Shown here in pieces: positions 46,657 through 58,880 of a stretch of DNA of 64,000 nucleotides (its first letter is position 1; every line of letters begins with the position of its first letter). The translations under genes and the position numbers were made by a program. The DNA is taken from positions 5,684,257 to 5,748,256 of the forward strand of contig NC_056040.1 of NCBI RefSeq assembly GCF_004379255.2, given 5' to 3'. The notes under the pieces are model-generated. The model saw nothing but the letters and a program-made list of their open reading frames with translations, made no database searches and had not been told where the DNA came from. The stretch is from Salvia splendens (Eukaryota > Streptophyta > Magnoliopsida > Lamiales > Lamiaceae).

Positions 46657-47004
46657 TTCTTCTGATTCTGCTAAAGCACATAACAGTGCTCCAACTTTGC
46701 AGTTGAGGAGTGACACTGACTTCAAATACCTCAATAACCTCAGGGGCAGATTTGTCACACTATTTCGTTGGAATTAGTGGAATTGGATAATTTGGGAATA
46801 TTTTGCAATTGATGGGTGCGATAGTAAAATAAGTACTCCATGTTCAAATATTTTAGATCATTTGACTACTACTAAATATTTTGCATCATTGATTCCACGT
46901 TAGTTTATATTACTATACAACTCTCTTTTATCGAATAGAGGTAAGTTTTATAAATAATTGTTGTTAATACAATGAAATTTAGTTTAATCATAGTTTATCT
47001 CATA

Positions 47005-48234
47005 GGGGAGTAATCAATTGCTAACTTGATATTTAATTGATAACTACAATTAATTTAAGACCATAGGATTTTAGAAAACTTAGTGGTCTACAATTTGTCA
47101 CGTGTAATTTTTGTTTTTATTAATTAAATCGAAAAAGATAAAAAAAACTATCAAATTAGGGTTTTGGATGAAAATGTTAATATAGTGTTTCGAAAATATT
47201 AACACAATGATTTGAGAATGTTAACACATTGCGTATATTGACATTCTACCTGTATTATATTGATATATTTTATAAATCATGTTGACATTTATTGCTTTAC
47301 GACAAAATTGAAAAATTTCAAAAAAAATTCAAATTTTGACATCGGAACATATGCAAGTGAGATATCGTTAGAATCCTTATGAAATTATCTTTAATTTGAT
47401 ATATGTTGTGCGAAAAAATAATTTAAATCGAAAAAGTTATATGCGTTTTAAATTTATGGAATATTTTTCAAAAGTTAGTTCCAACTAATTTGTTGAAAAT
47501 TGACATTAATATCCTTATTGACTTTTTTTATCGTATTGACATTCTGAGGCTAATGATCTAGGCTCTTAATTTGAATATCGTTTTAGTTGGAGTGTTATAT
47601 TGTTAACTCAATATTTAATTGCTAACTATAATTAAATAATAGCCCTCAGATATTCAAATTAATGGGCCTAGATCATTAGCCTCAGAATGTCGATACAATC
47701 AACAAAAAACGTCAATAAGGGTATTAAGGTCAATTTACAACAAATTAGTTGTAACTAACTTTTGAAAAATATCTCATAACTTTAAAACGCATATAACTTT
47801 CTCGATTTAAATTATTTTTTTCACACAACATATATCAAATTAAAGATAATTTCATAATGATTCTAACGAGATCTCACTTGCATATGTTCCGATGTCAAAA
47901 TTTGAAAAAAAAACAAAAATTTACAATTTTTTCGTACAACAACAAATGTCAACATGATATCAATATAATACATGTAGAATGTCAATATAAGCAACGTGTT
48001 CACTCTCAATGCATTGTATTTTACATTCTCAAAACATTGTGTTGGTATTTTCGAAACACTATATTGACAATTTCATCCAAAATCTTAATTTGGTAGTTTT
48101 TTATATTTTTCGATTTAATTAATAAAAATAAAAATTACACGTACCAATTGTAGACCATAAGTTTTCTAAAATCCTTTAGTCTTAAATTAGTTATAGTTAG
48201 CAATTAAATGATGAGTTAGCAATTGATCATTCCC
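47005..48234. repeat. Long fold-back element, arms of about 580 bp
   Basis: The left arm (47005-47579) is the approximate reverse complement of the right arm (47649-48234). The outer ends are GGGGAGTAATCAATTGCTAAC and GTTAGCAATTGATCATTCCC. The inner ends are GATCTAGGCTCTTAATTTG and CAAATTAATGGGCCTAGATC. The 69-bp centre repeats the terminal motif again (TTAACTCAATATTTAATTGC). No coding capacity was found, and I could not define a target duplication. A Mutator-type fold-back is possible. Confidence 0.85.
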
Positions 48235-48879
48235 ATAAAGTACTATTAATCTTGTATTGATAGCCTGATAGGTAATTAAAATGAATTAATGGAACATGAA
48301 GTCTACTTAAATCAAATTCTTGTAATCTTATTGTGGATAGATAAAATATAAAATAAACTTTTATTATTGAACGAATGAAGTATGTTTTTATTTGCATCCC
48401 CAAGATCAAAAATTGTGACATGTTGGGGAAAGAAGATGATTGGTCGCAAAATTGTTGTAACGGTTTGCAAATTTAGAATGGTGGTGAAATCAAACGTGTA
48501 TCAAAACCTGTAGGGATTGGAAGGTGAAACGAAAGCGATCATTAAATACTATGGCTATTATTATAAATTTATACTATGATATTGTAATTTAAACCAACTA
48601 ATCATGGAATATATAAATATCAAGAGTAGTCTTGATTTAGACTATTCAAATGGTCTCATATTTTATATGTTACATTGCTGTCAAACATATTAAGATTGTG
48701 ATCATAATATTTAAGATAAAAAATACATTTGTGGTTTGTTATTGAGGCAGAGATGTCTATATGTGCACGTGTATGTCAAACTAAAGTGATAAACAGTTAT
48801 AGGAGTACCAAAGTTAAGATAAATTTATTAAAAAATCAAAAAAATTAGTTAAATTATGGTTTGTCCCACAATTTATTTC

Positions 48880-48906
48880 TTTTTTTTGGGGGGGGGGGGG
48901 GGGGGG
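48880..48906. repeat. T8-G19 homopolymer tract
   Basis: Eight T are followed by nineteen G. A run this long could form a G-quadruplex and is also prone to sequencing length errors. Confidence 0.9.
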
Positions 48907-49180
48907 TCAATATGATCATAGGTCAAATTATATCTACCATTCATACCAAAGAAAATATGGTGGGATTTGCGAATTCAGTGAATGAAGTATTAACCATATT
49001 AATAGGAACATCATGTTGCTCCCTTTGTTCCTTATTATTTGTCAAATTTTGTATTTTTCATTCATTCCTCATTAATTATATCATTTTTTTACCGGTGTAG
49101 ATCTTATAAAATTGATATTTATTCATTCATACACCATTTATACTGATGAAGTGATTTCCATCAATTGTTATGTTAAATTT

Positions 49181-49355
49181 AATTTTGATTGATATTCAAT
49201 TTATGTTTAATTCACAATAATGTTTAAATTTGTGTATTTATTCACAAATTTTAAAGTTCAAATGCAAACTATAATTAATTTTGATTGATATTCAAATCAT
49301 GTTTAATTCACAATAATGTTTAAACTTGTGTATTTATTCACAATTTTTAAAGTTC
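49181..49355. repeat. Direct repeat, 2 x 79 bp
   Basis: The unit starting AATTTTGATTGATATTCAA and ending TTTTAAAGTTC occurs at 49181-49259 and 49277-49355 with a few differences. A 17-bp gap separates the copies. Confidence 0.85.
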
Positions 49356-49751
49356 GGTACTTTACTTTAAGATACACAACTACAAAGTCGACCCAACTTA
49401 CAAAAAGTTACTTCAAATAATTTCGGTAAATACCAATTTTACAACAGTCAGGAAAAAAGATGTAAGACTGCACAAAATTAATCTATCATCACAAATAGTG
49501 AAGCCTTTCCAATCACATATTATCAATGAATTCGTGTACATAATACATATATATACATCAAGGGCACCTTCAATTCCTGAATCCTTGCTTCCCATGGTTT
49601 CCGGCTAAGACACGGAGTCGGTCTGCTCTGCCCGGTTCATGAAAGACTCCTCGCAGCAAAAACGAGCCTATAAATGGGCTTTGTTTGCAGCAGAGCTAGA
49701 TTCCTAAGTTTAGTACTCTATCCTGTATGTTTCAAGGTCCGATATCCAGGC

Positions 49752-52700
49752 TCAATCAATGATCTTCTCGCCAGTCGAGAAAAGGTTCCACACCACGGTC
49801 CCAACTAAGTAGAGCCCCACAGACACTTCGAAAACATTATCCCACGAACCTGAAAAACCAAACTAGCCCATCAAACGCGATGGTAGTAAAAAACCAACGA
49901 GCAAGCAGCTGAGCACTTCAGGAACCGATTGTCAGAGGATTTTGCTGGCTTATGTTGCATTAACACATTCATGGAAGATATAGTCCAGTAATGATATAAT
50001 TTCTGAGCTTAATTAGTAGCGTTTCATCATCTGTGGCCTAGGCCTACTAAATTTTTTTGACCACATATATCACACCAGTAATATCAAAGGACATACCATG
50101 TTGCAAGATGTAACCAGTTGTCGCGGTTCCGAAAACTCCAGCCAGCACTCAAGCAGTATTAGATAGACCAAGCAATACACCCTGTAAAGGTTTTATTACA
50201 GAAGAAGATGTCGTCAAAGAGCTTCTCTTCCAACCATCCCCAATATCTTACTTTCTATGTTTTCTGCTCGTATTAGCATGTACATTAATTTCACTCGAAA
50301 CAACATATGAAGCTCGGATGTCTTCCGAGTTTCTTCAGAAAGTACTACTAGTATTTAGCTCATTAACTTTGATATTAAGAACTTCAACTATGTTTCTTTG
50401 ACTAAAACTTATCAAAGTTTTTTAGTATGTCAGTATATACCCTCAAGTCACAAACACAGGAAAGATTAGGTGGAAGTACGTACTGAATATCGAGGAGCAA
50501 TATCTTGATGATTTGAATATAATCCTGACTGTGAAAAGGCATCAGTTCCCTGCAAAAAGGATTACTTGATGAAATTATAAGCAAAGTAGTAAACAGCACA
50601 TATGCAAGGACGGCGACTAAACTACACCATTATTTTTATGATTTCTGAACAGCATAATAAACATACCTGGCTGCAAGCCATACACAAAACTGCCATAGCA
50701 GGGGAATCAATATGGCTCAACTGAGTCAAGAAAAACGCTGGGCCTAAGAATCCAACCGTCTGCATCATCTGTACAAGACAACGAATAATGTGAACAGTGA
50801 AATAAGAAACTCCTTGTTTCCTCCATGTTCAAGTAGGGGGATATTATCAAATGTAGGTGGTGCGATTGCCAATTTATCCAAACACATAAAATATACCATT
50901 TTCAAGATGCTGCACAATATCTGCCTAGAGTTTCAACTACAGAAATGGTGCGATTTGCACGTTCATAAATCAACAAAAAGAATACATTTTCCTGGGAAGC
51001 ACTCAAAACAAGTAAATGCATTGTAAATTTTGTGTTCCAGTATCAAACATGGTGAAAGGGTAATACGTTTAGACATATAGAATTATATATGCAGAGCACC
51101 AATAATATTTAAACGTATTTTAGACTTGTACTCTTCTTTCCTTATATGCTATAGCTCTCTTGTTTCGGAGGGAGAGAGAGAACTCACAGAGGTGAAAATA
51201 TAGAGCATTATATAGTACTTGGTACCATCACACTATTTAGTCTGATTGATAGTGTAATTTTGAGCAAATGTTTTATCATGGGAAATAGGTGGGATATCTA
51301 AGCAGTGAGGCTGGGATGAGTATGTGTTTCTGTGCGAAAAGCTTAGTTTCTCTACGGAGAGGCCAACAAAATCCCCTCCTAAAGAAATAGTGATTGCTAC
51401 ACGATATTACTTACATCATAAAATATGTTCATAAAATTGATTATTAAGTTCCAGTCTATCTGATTCATTATTTAAAGTTGACTTGGTTCACTAGACTTCG
51501 ACATTACCTTATACTATCTATTTTAACAAGTTTCAGTAATTCATCTCAAAATCAAAAGTAAGCAACAGCATTCACTACTTTGACATGCATTCTTTTAGCT
51601 ATATACATAAGTAAAAGAGCAATACCTTTCTAACCACGGTTACCGATACACCTCTACTTACTAGAGTATCTGCAATCCAACCACCCAAATTGGCAGAAAA
51701 TGCCATAGTAAGCCATGGAAAGACAGAAAACAGTCCTGACTCGGTGAGATTAAACTTCAACACCTACAAAAGAATATGGCATCATAAACTGAACTTACAC
51801 ATTGGTGTTCATATATGATTGAAATATAAGCAACAAAGGACTGTATCCTTGGTCATGACAGATTCATAGAACTTTTCTTCAACATTATGAATCAAAACAT
51901 GATTCATAGAATTTTTCTTCAATGTGAATCAAAACATGATCTCACAGCCATAGGCGGTTGAGTAAAACTCAAATGTGCATTACCTGGTGATAATATGTAG
52001 GCATCCAGGTAAGAAGGATAAACGTTCCCCAATTGTGACAGAAGTGAGATACTATCAGAGCCCACACAGGTGGTTTTGATAATATCAATTTCCATGGTAT
52101 CGATTTAGCCGGTTGCTTAGATATGCAGTTGCTAACAATGAGCTTTTTTTCTGCAGGTAGTAGTTGAGGATCCTCTGCTGGTGAACTGTGAGCCTGCATC
52201 ATGCAATCCTTGTCAAGATCAGTATTGACTATTTGAAAGCTGGAAGAGTCTTAGTATTTTACTCATCTAGAACATGCCAATGTCTCGAAATGTTTCATAC
52301 TAGTCGAAAACTTACCTTGTTAAGCCACAAAGCTAACCAAATTGTTCCAAGAGAACCAAATGAATAAAAGACGGATGGCCAGCCAAACTTGTGAATCAAC
52401 ATGGGTGAAAAAGCCAGACCAGTGACAGATCCAAGATACATCCCACTGTAAACCAACGCTAGTGACCTACTTCTCTCGGATACAGGAACCCATTTTGATA
52501 GTATCGTATTCATAGCAGGCATTGCAACCCCCTGCAAGAAAGAGATCTGGCTTTACTCCACAGACAATAATAATAGTAATAACTATATTGTTTTTTAACT
52601 AACAATTGACATCAAGAATAGCATTTATCTATCAAGTATGTCGCTAACCTCTCCGATACCCATGAAAGCACGGACGACAAGTAAAAAAGGCAAACCAAGT

Positions 52701-53693
52701 TTTGCCGCAACAGGTGTGAGTATTGTTGCTGCTGACCACCAAACTACACCAAATCCTAAAACAAATTTGCCACCAACGGTGTCTGCCCATATACCTCCTG
52801 CAATCTGACATTCATGTCATTGAAAAATTGATAAGATATCAACTACACATATAGTGGATAAAGCAAGTGCCAACTCAGATTATGCATCTTAGATTCAGAG
52901 CACATTTAGCAGGTGAAAATAATAGACAAACTAAGAAACAAGACATCAGATTATGAACTCAAGCTCAATGCCATACCAGTAAACCATATGATGCAGGTGA
53001 AAACAAATGATGCTACTACAAAACAAGTAAAGATCGTCTATATACCTGAGTGAGAAGGTAACCCCAGAAAAACGAGGACTGAATCAAACCAACTGTTGTC
53101 GGACTCCAATTGTACTCTGATGCCATTGGAAGTATCGCAATGCTCATGTTTACCTGAAAGAAATTATATTTGCTTACATTTCTCCACAAAAACTCCCAGA
53201 ATCATGAGAGATACAGCCTTGAATCCCAAAATTCAAAATCATGTATTAACAGACGAATGCAATGACAAGAATTGAGAATTCGTATTTATCTTGACAACAA
53301 CCACTCAGTTAAATTGAGTAAAGAAATTACTCTATCCATATTGCAGAGCAGGAAAGCGGAGAAGCAGAGGAGCACAATCACCCATCGCTTCGGGAACTCT
53401 TCCCACCACGGAAGGTCGGCGGCGGCGCCGTCATCCGCGGCAAGAGCTTTGTCGAGCCGAGCCGAGTCAGGCGCCGACTCCACAGTATCCGACTTGACAT
53501 CAGCCCGCACTCTTCCCCATCTTGCCCTCCAAATGAAGGCGCTCCCGCCGTCAATTCGGCGAAAGTGGGAGCTCCGGGAGGGGCATAGCGGGAAAGGCGA
53601 GGGGCGGGGCTTGGAGTGGAGAGCGGGCTTTCCGGGGAGGTGGGTCTTGGGAGCGGAGTTGAGAGAAATGAGCAGACCTCTGGCGGCGTTCAT
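49752..53693 (-). CDS. PHT4;4: PHT4;4/ANTR2-type plastid transporter with a premature TGA
   Basis: Major-facilitator anion transporter of the SLC17-like PHT4 family. The Arabidopsis orthologue carries ascorbate (and phosphate) across the chloroplast envelope. Ten exons: 53693-53331, 53153-53046, 52804-52649, 52531-52316, 52193-51984, 51763-51626, 50768-50667, 50549-50484, 50181-50097, 49849-49752. Exon 1 encodes a Ser/Arg/Pro-rich transit peptide, then [20 protein letters not shown] and CNMDR. Later exons give [57 protein letters not shown] and [20 protein letters not shown]. The joined frame would be 513 residues. In exon 9 the conserved Gly codon of NTAGVLAG is TGA (50149-50151), which would stop translation at codon 464 and remove the last membrane helices. 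Downstream exons and splice sites are intact and still encode the family ending [11 protein letters not shown]. This is a recent nonsense allele or a base-call error. Confidence 0.9.
51861..51937. repeat. Tandem repeat in a transporter intron
   Basis: GATTCATAGAA(C/T)TTTTCTTCAA...GAATCAAAACAT occurs twice in tandem (40 and 37 bp) in the intron between exons 5 and 6. Confidence 0.85.
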
Positions 53694-54146
53694 GGCTCAC
53701 CAGAGAAAAATGAAATGGTTGAGTTGTTGAAATTCATTGGTTTATTCCATTAGCGTGGGAATCATGAAATTTAAGCTGTGAGAGTTTGAGGTTTGGGGAA
53801 GTGGTGATCGGACCAACCACGTGTGATAGAATCCAAACCAGATAGATAAACTGCTGTTATCGTCAACCCTTGATATTTTGGGTTTCTTACACTTGTTTCT
53901 TTTAGAAAACGCTACTCCAAGAAATTGTCAAACTAAAATATACTACTCCGTATATATTAAAAATTTACTAAAAAAATGATTGTTCACCACTGGATTTGCT
54001 AGGGATTGATCTAAAAAAATGATTGGGCTTTTGGCTAAGTTGCGTGGGATTAGCCCACGTCATATTTTGTTCTATCAATATTCCCCACTCCATTATTTGG
54101 TTACAACCGATAAACAGCAAAAATACTGCACTCTAGTATTATTTGG

Positions 54147-54334
54147 TTCCTCCTTCCGTCCCATAAAATTTGTTCCAGTTTGATCCAATGCGAATTTTAA
54201 GAAATTATTTAACTTTATATTAAATGGAAGTGTGCAGTTGAATAAGGATCCTCATTGAGGAGATCGATGAATGCATTTAATGTCTATTTTTGATAAATTT
54301 CAAGCTGGACAAACTTTATGGGATGAACGGAAAT
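54147..54334. mobile_element. Degenerate Stowaway-like MITE
   Basis: An inverted pair CCGTCCCATAAAATTTGTTC and CAAACTTTATGGGATGAACGG bounds an AT-rich stretch between the PHT4-type and LTV1 genes. The outermost bases have diverged and no clear TA duplication remains. Confidence 0.5.
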
Positions 54335-54759
54335 AATAAAATGGAACAAACTTTATGGCCGTGAAACAAATATATGCGCCGCAATAGATTCAATTAGTGG
54401 TTCACCAATAACCGAATACTCATAATAAGTTAGTATAGAACAAAAAAATCATTATAATATTCATACTTTTAACAAGTAATACACAATTCAAATTGAATTG
54501 TTTATATTTTTAAAAAAAATATTTAACACTTTTGGTATCAACAAATTAATATGAATATGAATAGACATAGAAACAGAGTTTATGGGCATGTATGTTACAC
54601 TAACACTGTGAAAATCAGTTTAAACGAAATAAGTTAGAATTTATTTTAGTTAATGTGAAAGATAAATGGAGTAATATGTACTCCCTAATTATATTTATAT
54701 ATTGTGTATATGTTTTATGTACCATCTTATAATTAAGTGGAAAATTTAGAAAAATAAAC

Positions 54760-54857
54760 TGGGCTATCTATATACTCACTATCCATTATTGTTGGGCCTT
54801 AATGAAATAATCCGAAGAGAAATAGAGAAAAGAAATGCAAGATAGATAAAACCCTAG
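54760..54857 (+). promoter_or_regulatory. Site II and telo-box motifs upstream of LTV1
   Basis: TGGGCT at 54760-54765, TGGGCC at 54793-54798 and a telo-box AAACCCTAG at 54849-54857 lie just before the likely start of transcription. This combination is known from plant promoters of ribosomal-protein and ribosome-biogenesis genes, which fits LTV1. Confidence 0.65.
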
Positions 54858-55459
54858 AAATATCTCCACATTCTCTATCACATTTACGTTTACTACTCTC
54901 GGTTGCCTTCTCCCTCTCCGAATCTCCAGTGTTTAAGCCTGAATCAATTCCGCTGCACTTCTCCATTGCCTGCTTGTGTCTCTTCTCCTATTCAGCCCAC
55001 CATCCCTCGTTATCCACCCTCCTTCGAAGATATATTTAAAAGCTTAAAGCTTGAAGCTTCACACCCATTGCCGGTAAGGATTTTTTTAAATCTTATTCCT
55101 CTTGTATTCTAGCATTGAATTAAAATATTAAATTAGGAGAAAGTTGTTCGTGAATTGGGCTAGCGAAGGGAGCGAGAATTTATGAGTTGAATTGGAATCA
55201 CTTCATAGTAATTGGATTCATGTAATGCTCAAACTTGTTTTGAATTCATGACTTTGAATTAGGATCAGGGGTGTTTCATAGTAATTTGGGACTTAATCCA
55301 TAGGAACTGGAAAGTATTTTATTTGTAAGAGCTGGATGATAACGATGATATGGCCTAGTCATGCGAAGTTATAGTTATGTGTTGCTCTAAGTTTCTGGTA
55401 TATAAACTTATTTTTTTCTTTTTTGTCTAGTTTCAAGCTACATAAGGATACCTGAAAAC

Positions 55460-57879
55460 ATGGGAAAGAAGAAATTCTTTGATAAGAAAAAATCAGCCAC
55501 ATTCCAGCTCATGGCCAGGGACACATCTGATCCGAATTACTCATCGGACCCAATGGGTGATCGTGTTTTTGTACGTGTAGACAACAATGAGTATATACCT
55601 ACCACAATGGAAGACTCTGCTGATCCTGACTCGGTTTATGCTGATGCCCCTGATGATTATGATGATGAGGAGGATCCATATGGTGGCTCTGGAGAAGTGG
55701 TCGATCATAAATCTAAAACTACGGGCTTGCCTGATAATATACGAAGGGAGATTCTGGAGCTAGGGTTTCCAGATGATGGGTACAATTATCTGGCCCATAT
55801 GCGGGAGATAAAGAACACAGGCGGTGGTTCAACATATTTTAATAATCCCAAGGCTGATGTCCATCAGCTTCCGCAAGACGTTAAGGTATAACTGAATTCA
55901 TCTATCTCTGAGTTCTATAAAACTGAAATTCAGTTTTATATTATGTAACAATTCATATTTATGCTAGTTAGAATTATATCGATCTGTTAAATTGTTGGGC
56001 TGAACATGGATGCTGTAAAGTCTTACATTTCTTACGCGGAAAAATCAATCATTGAGTTTTAGCACCTTATTGCTTGTATTGATGCTAGTATATTGTCATG
56101 GTTTTGGCGCATTGATTATTGTGTAACTCTGTGTACTGCAACTAATACTTTAATTTTCAATGTGGTAGGCCTATGATGCTTCAAGGGTTGAGGTTTCCAA
56201 TGTGAGTGATGCTGTTGAGAAATCTATTTACAGTGTGGCAGCAAAGACTGTTAATGTGAGATTGCATAAAGCGCTGGATCCTGAAATTGCGGCATTGCTG
56301 GATGATCGTAACTCTTCAGACTTTGGGTCTGAAGTTGAGGACTTGGAAGAGGATTTTGTTGTCAAAGCAAATCTTTTCGAAGGAAGTGTAGGTCAAGAAG
56401 TTGATGAGAAGTTTAATGGTGAAGAACTTGATGAGAAGTTGAGTTTTACTTCACGTTCAAGGTTTAATCATCCAGGGGTTCAGGACACCATTGTATCCGG
56501 CTCAACAGAGAATAGGCCTTCCTCATACTTAGATAATGAGAGGCCTAGAGTTCGTCGTCCACTTGATGAGCAGTTTGATATGGTAAGTTTATGATTTCAT
56601 ATTTACTACTCCCTCCGTCCCCAAAGAGTATGATCTATTTCCTTTTTCATCCGTCCTTGAAAAGTATGAACTTTCTAATTTGAAAAATTCAAACAACATA
56701 TTACCCCTACACATCATTTTATTTAGAACCTATACCATTGCCATTAACAATTTATACCATTACAATAGTGTGGATCCCATTCTCCACTAACATTATTTCC
56801 AGTACCCTTTTTCACTCTCTCTCATACTTTTCCCCTTAGTTATTAAAACCCGTGCCAAACCTATTGTTCATACTCTTTGGGGACGGAGGGAGTATTTATT
56901 TTGTTCAAGTATCCGTTGTTTGTATTATAGGCATATGTATACAACTCACTTGGAAATAATTTAATGCAGCTTGAGCTCCAAGAATATGGTTCTGACAATG
57001 AAGAAGAATTTATGGGGTACATGGATGAGGAAGATTGCCAAGAGTCCCTTAAAGAAAAGCTGAGCAATGCTCTTGAGGGCCATCCATCGAATGTCTTGCA
57101 TCATAACAATGAAGGACTTGATGATGAGCCCCCTGAATTAACTGCTGAAGTGATTCGCCGATGCAGAGAATATGCTGAAATGTTTGAAGATCAAGATGAT
57201 CAAGAAGTAGTGCTGGTTGAAGAGAGCAGCCATGAAGCAGAAGCTTGGGACTGTGAGACTATCGTAACTACTTATTCAACACTCGACAATCACCCTGCTA
57301 AAATAGGAGCTCCAGAAGGGAGGAGGAGGAAGAAGAAGATGGCTGAGGCATTATCTGGATCTGCTACTGGCACCAGCCAAATTATAACACTCAGAGGGAG
57401 AGAGAGACTTCCCGTAGACTTTTTGCCTGCTAATAGAAAAAGAGTTGAAGAGAAGGCAACAGATGAGAAAGATGTGAATAACAAGAAAAGTGATCTACAT
57501 AAAAAGAAGCCACGCGCTCAAGAGTCGAAGGAGGAAAAGAAAGAGAGGAAGGTATAAATAGCTCTGTTTATCATGCCCCCTACATATTTTCTGATAGCTA
57601 TATAGGAATATTTCTACTAAGTTAGCCATATTATTTATCCTGATGATTTTCCCTCTCTGCCCTGTCCTCCAACCATGCATGCGCTCCCTTCTCCCATTTC
57701 TGATGCTTAATGTACCATCGTTTGAACACAAAACTATTGTTTTGCAGTCTGCTGTGAAATTAGAACGGCGCGAGGCACGGCAATTGAAAAAGGAAACAAA
57801 AGAGGTTTATAAGTCTGAGTCTCATCGTGCTCAAAAAGTTGCAGCTTTCACTGGACCTTCATCTATTCATCTCATGTGA
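55460..57879 (+). CDS. LTV1: LTV1 homologue, 40S ribosome biogenesis factor
   Basis: Conserved factor for late 40S subunit assembly and export, acting on pre-40S particles. A 5' UTR intron is seen at 55074-55430 (CCG|GTAAGG to GTCTAG). The coding exons are 55460-55885, 56169-56582, 56970-57551 and 57748-57879. The N-terminus is MGKKKFFDKKKSATFQLMAR; GLPDNIRREILELGFPDDGY and YNYLAHMREI follow; ALDPEIAALLDD is in exon 2; the C-terminal Lys/Glu-rich part includes KLERREARQLKKETKEVYKS and ends GPSSIHLM. Long acidic stretches are typical of the family. About 517 residues. The stop overlaps a splice donor (CTCAT|GTGAGT at 57875/57876). Unspliced it is ATG TGA. Spliced to 58278 it is ATG TAA, giving the same protein end. 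Confidence 0.92.
56609..56892. mobile_element. Stowaway-like MITE in an LTV1 intron
   Basis: Starts CTCCCTCCGTCCCCAAAGAG and ends CTCTTTGGGGACGGAGGGAG, a perfect 20-bp inverted repeat, with TA on both sides (56607-56608 and 56893-56894). 284 bp, noncoding, between exons 2 and 3. Confidence 0.92.
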
Positions 57880-58281
57880 GTATATAACCGGTTGATATAT
57901 ATGCAGTAAAGGTAGTGCTGGCCTTTGAGCACTTACAAATCATAATTTATCATTGTTCAAATAATTGGATCAGTTTAATTTTCTTAGCTCACCATTTTAT
58001 ACGATGCATGATACTTGATCGTGACCAATCATGAAGCAGATTTTTTGTGAAGGAATGTCTACTTTTTTTGGATGTTGTTGGTGGGAATTGTTGTGTTGGA
58101 TATATAAACTGAGACAAACACATTAATATTGAACATTATTTACTATACTGAACCGATTTATATCTCCATCACATATAGGTTCAATAGATCTTATCTGGGT
58201 GATCTCTATTGTTTCACATTTGAAAATGAATACTGATTGCTTATATTCTTTGTGTGTTTCTTGTTTGTCATTTGCAGGTAA

Positions 58282-58880
58282 CTTTCAGAGAATGTTCTGA
58301 ATTGCAAGGTCGCTACAAAGACAAATATCAGATAGTCCTTACCCGTCTTAGGCGGCCGGCTGGAGTTGGATAATGAGAAGTGTCAACCTAGATATTGTTC
58401 ATCTAAATTATGATTCTAATGCACTCTAGAGCTGGTTGCTGTGGCTTTGTAAACTGTTTTGTTTGGCGATTAGATATCGACAAGGGATCGCTATTACTCA
58501 TTAAGTATATTTTAATAGAGATACAAAGTTTGCAATATGAATTTGGCGTGTGATTTTGTTTTTTTAAGACTCGTGTGGTTGTTCATGTTGAGACAACATG
58601 ATTTTCCAGGTTACTAATTATAACATGGAATAGATTATGTGACAATTTCAATTTTATTTGATAATAATTCATGGCTTGCACTTGGCTGGGCAGTTCAATT
58701 TATTTCACAATCCCTCCATCCTACTTGGAGTACAGTTATGTTCCAACGTTTGCCTTTTTTTTAAAAAAAATTTAAAAAAAGGCAGATTAGAATTAATTGG
58801 GTGTACCTAGAGATTTTCTTAATTTTAATTGAGTACGGTATTATTTCGTCTTATTCAATATTCTCACGTTTGATTTCTTA
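58282..58880. other. 3' UTR of LTV1 and spacer
   Basis: Likely last untranslated exon of LTV1 from 58278, then AT-rich sequence up to the H6 element. A degenerate MITE end (TCCCTCCATCCTACTTGGAG) lies near 58710. Confidence 0.5.

Larger units (their letters stand above)
48235..49751. other. AT-rich spacer downstream of the transporter gene
   Basis: Contains a poly-T/poly-G tract, a 79-bp direct repeat (both listed separately), and the 3' flank of the PHT4-type gene. No gene was seen. A fragment at 49017-49045 resembles one end of a Stowaway-like MITE, without a matching partner. Confidence 0.45.
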
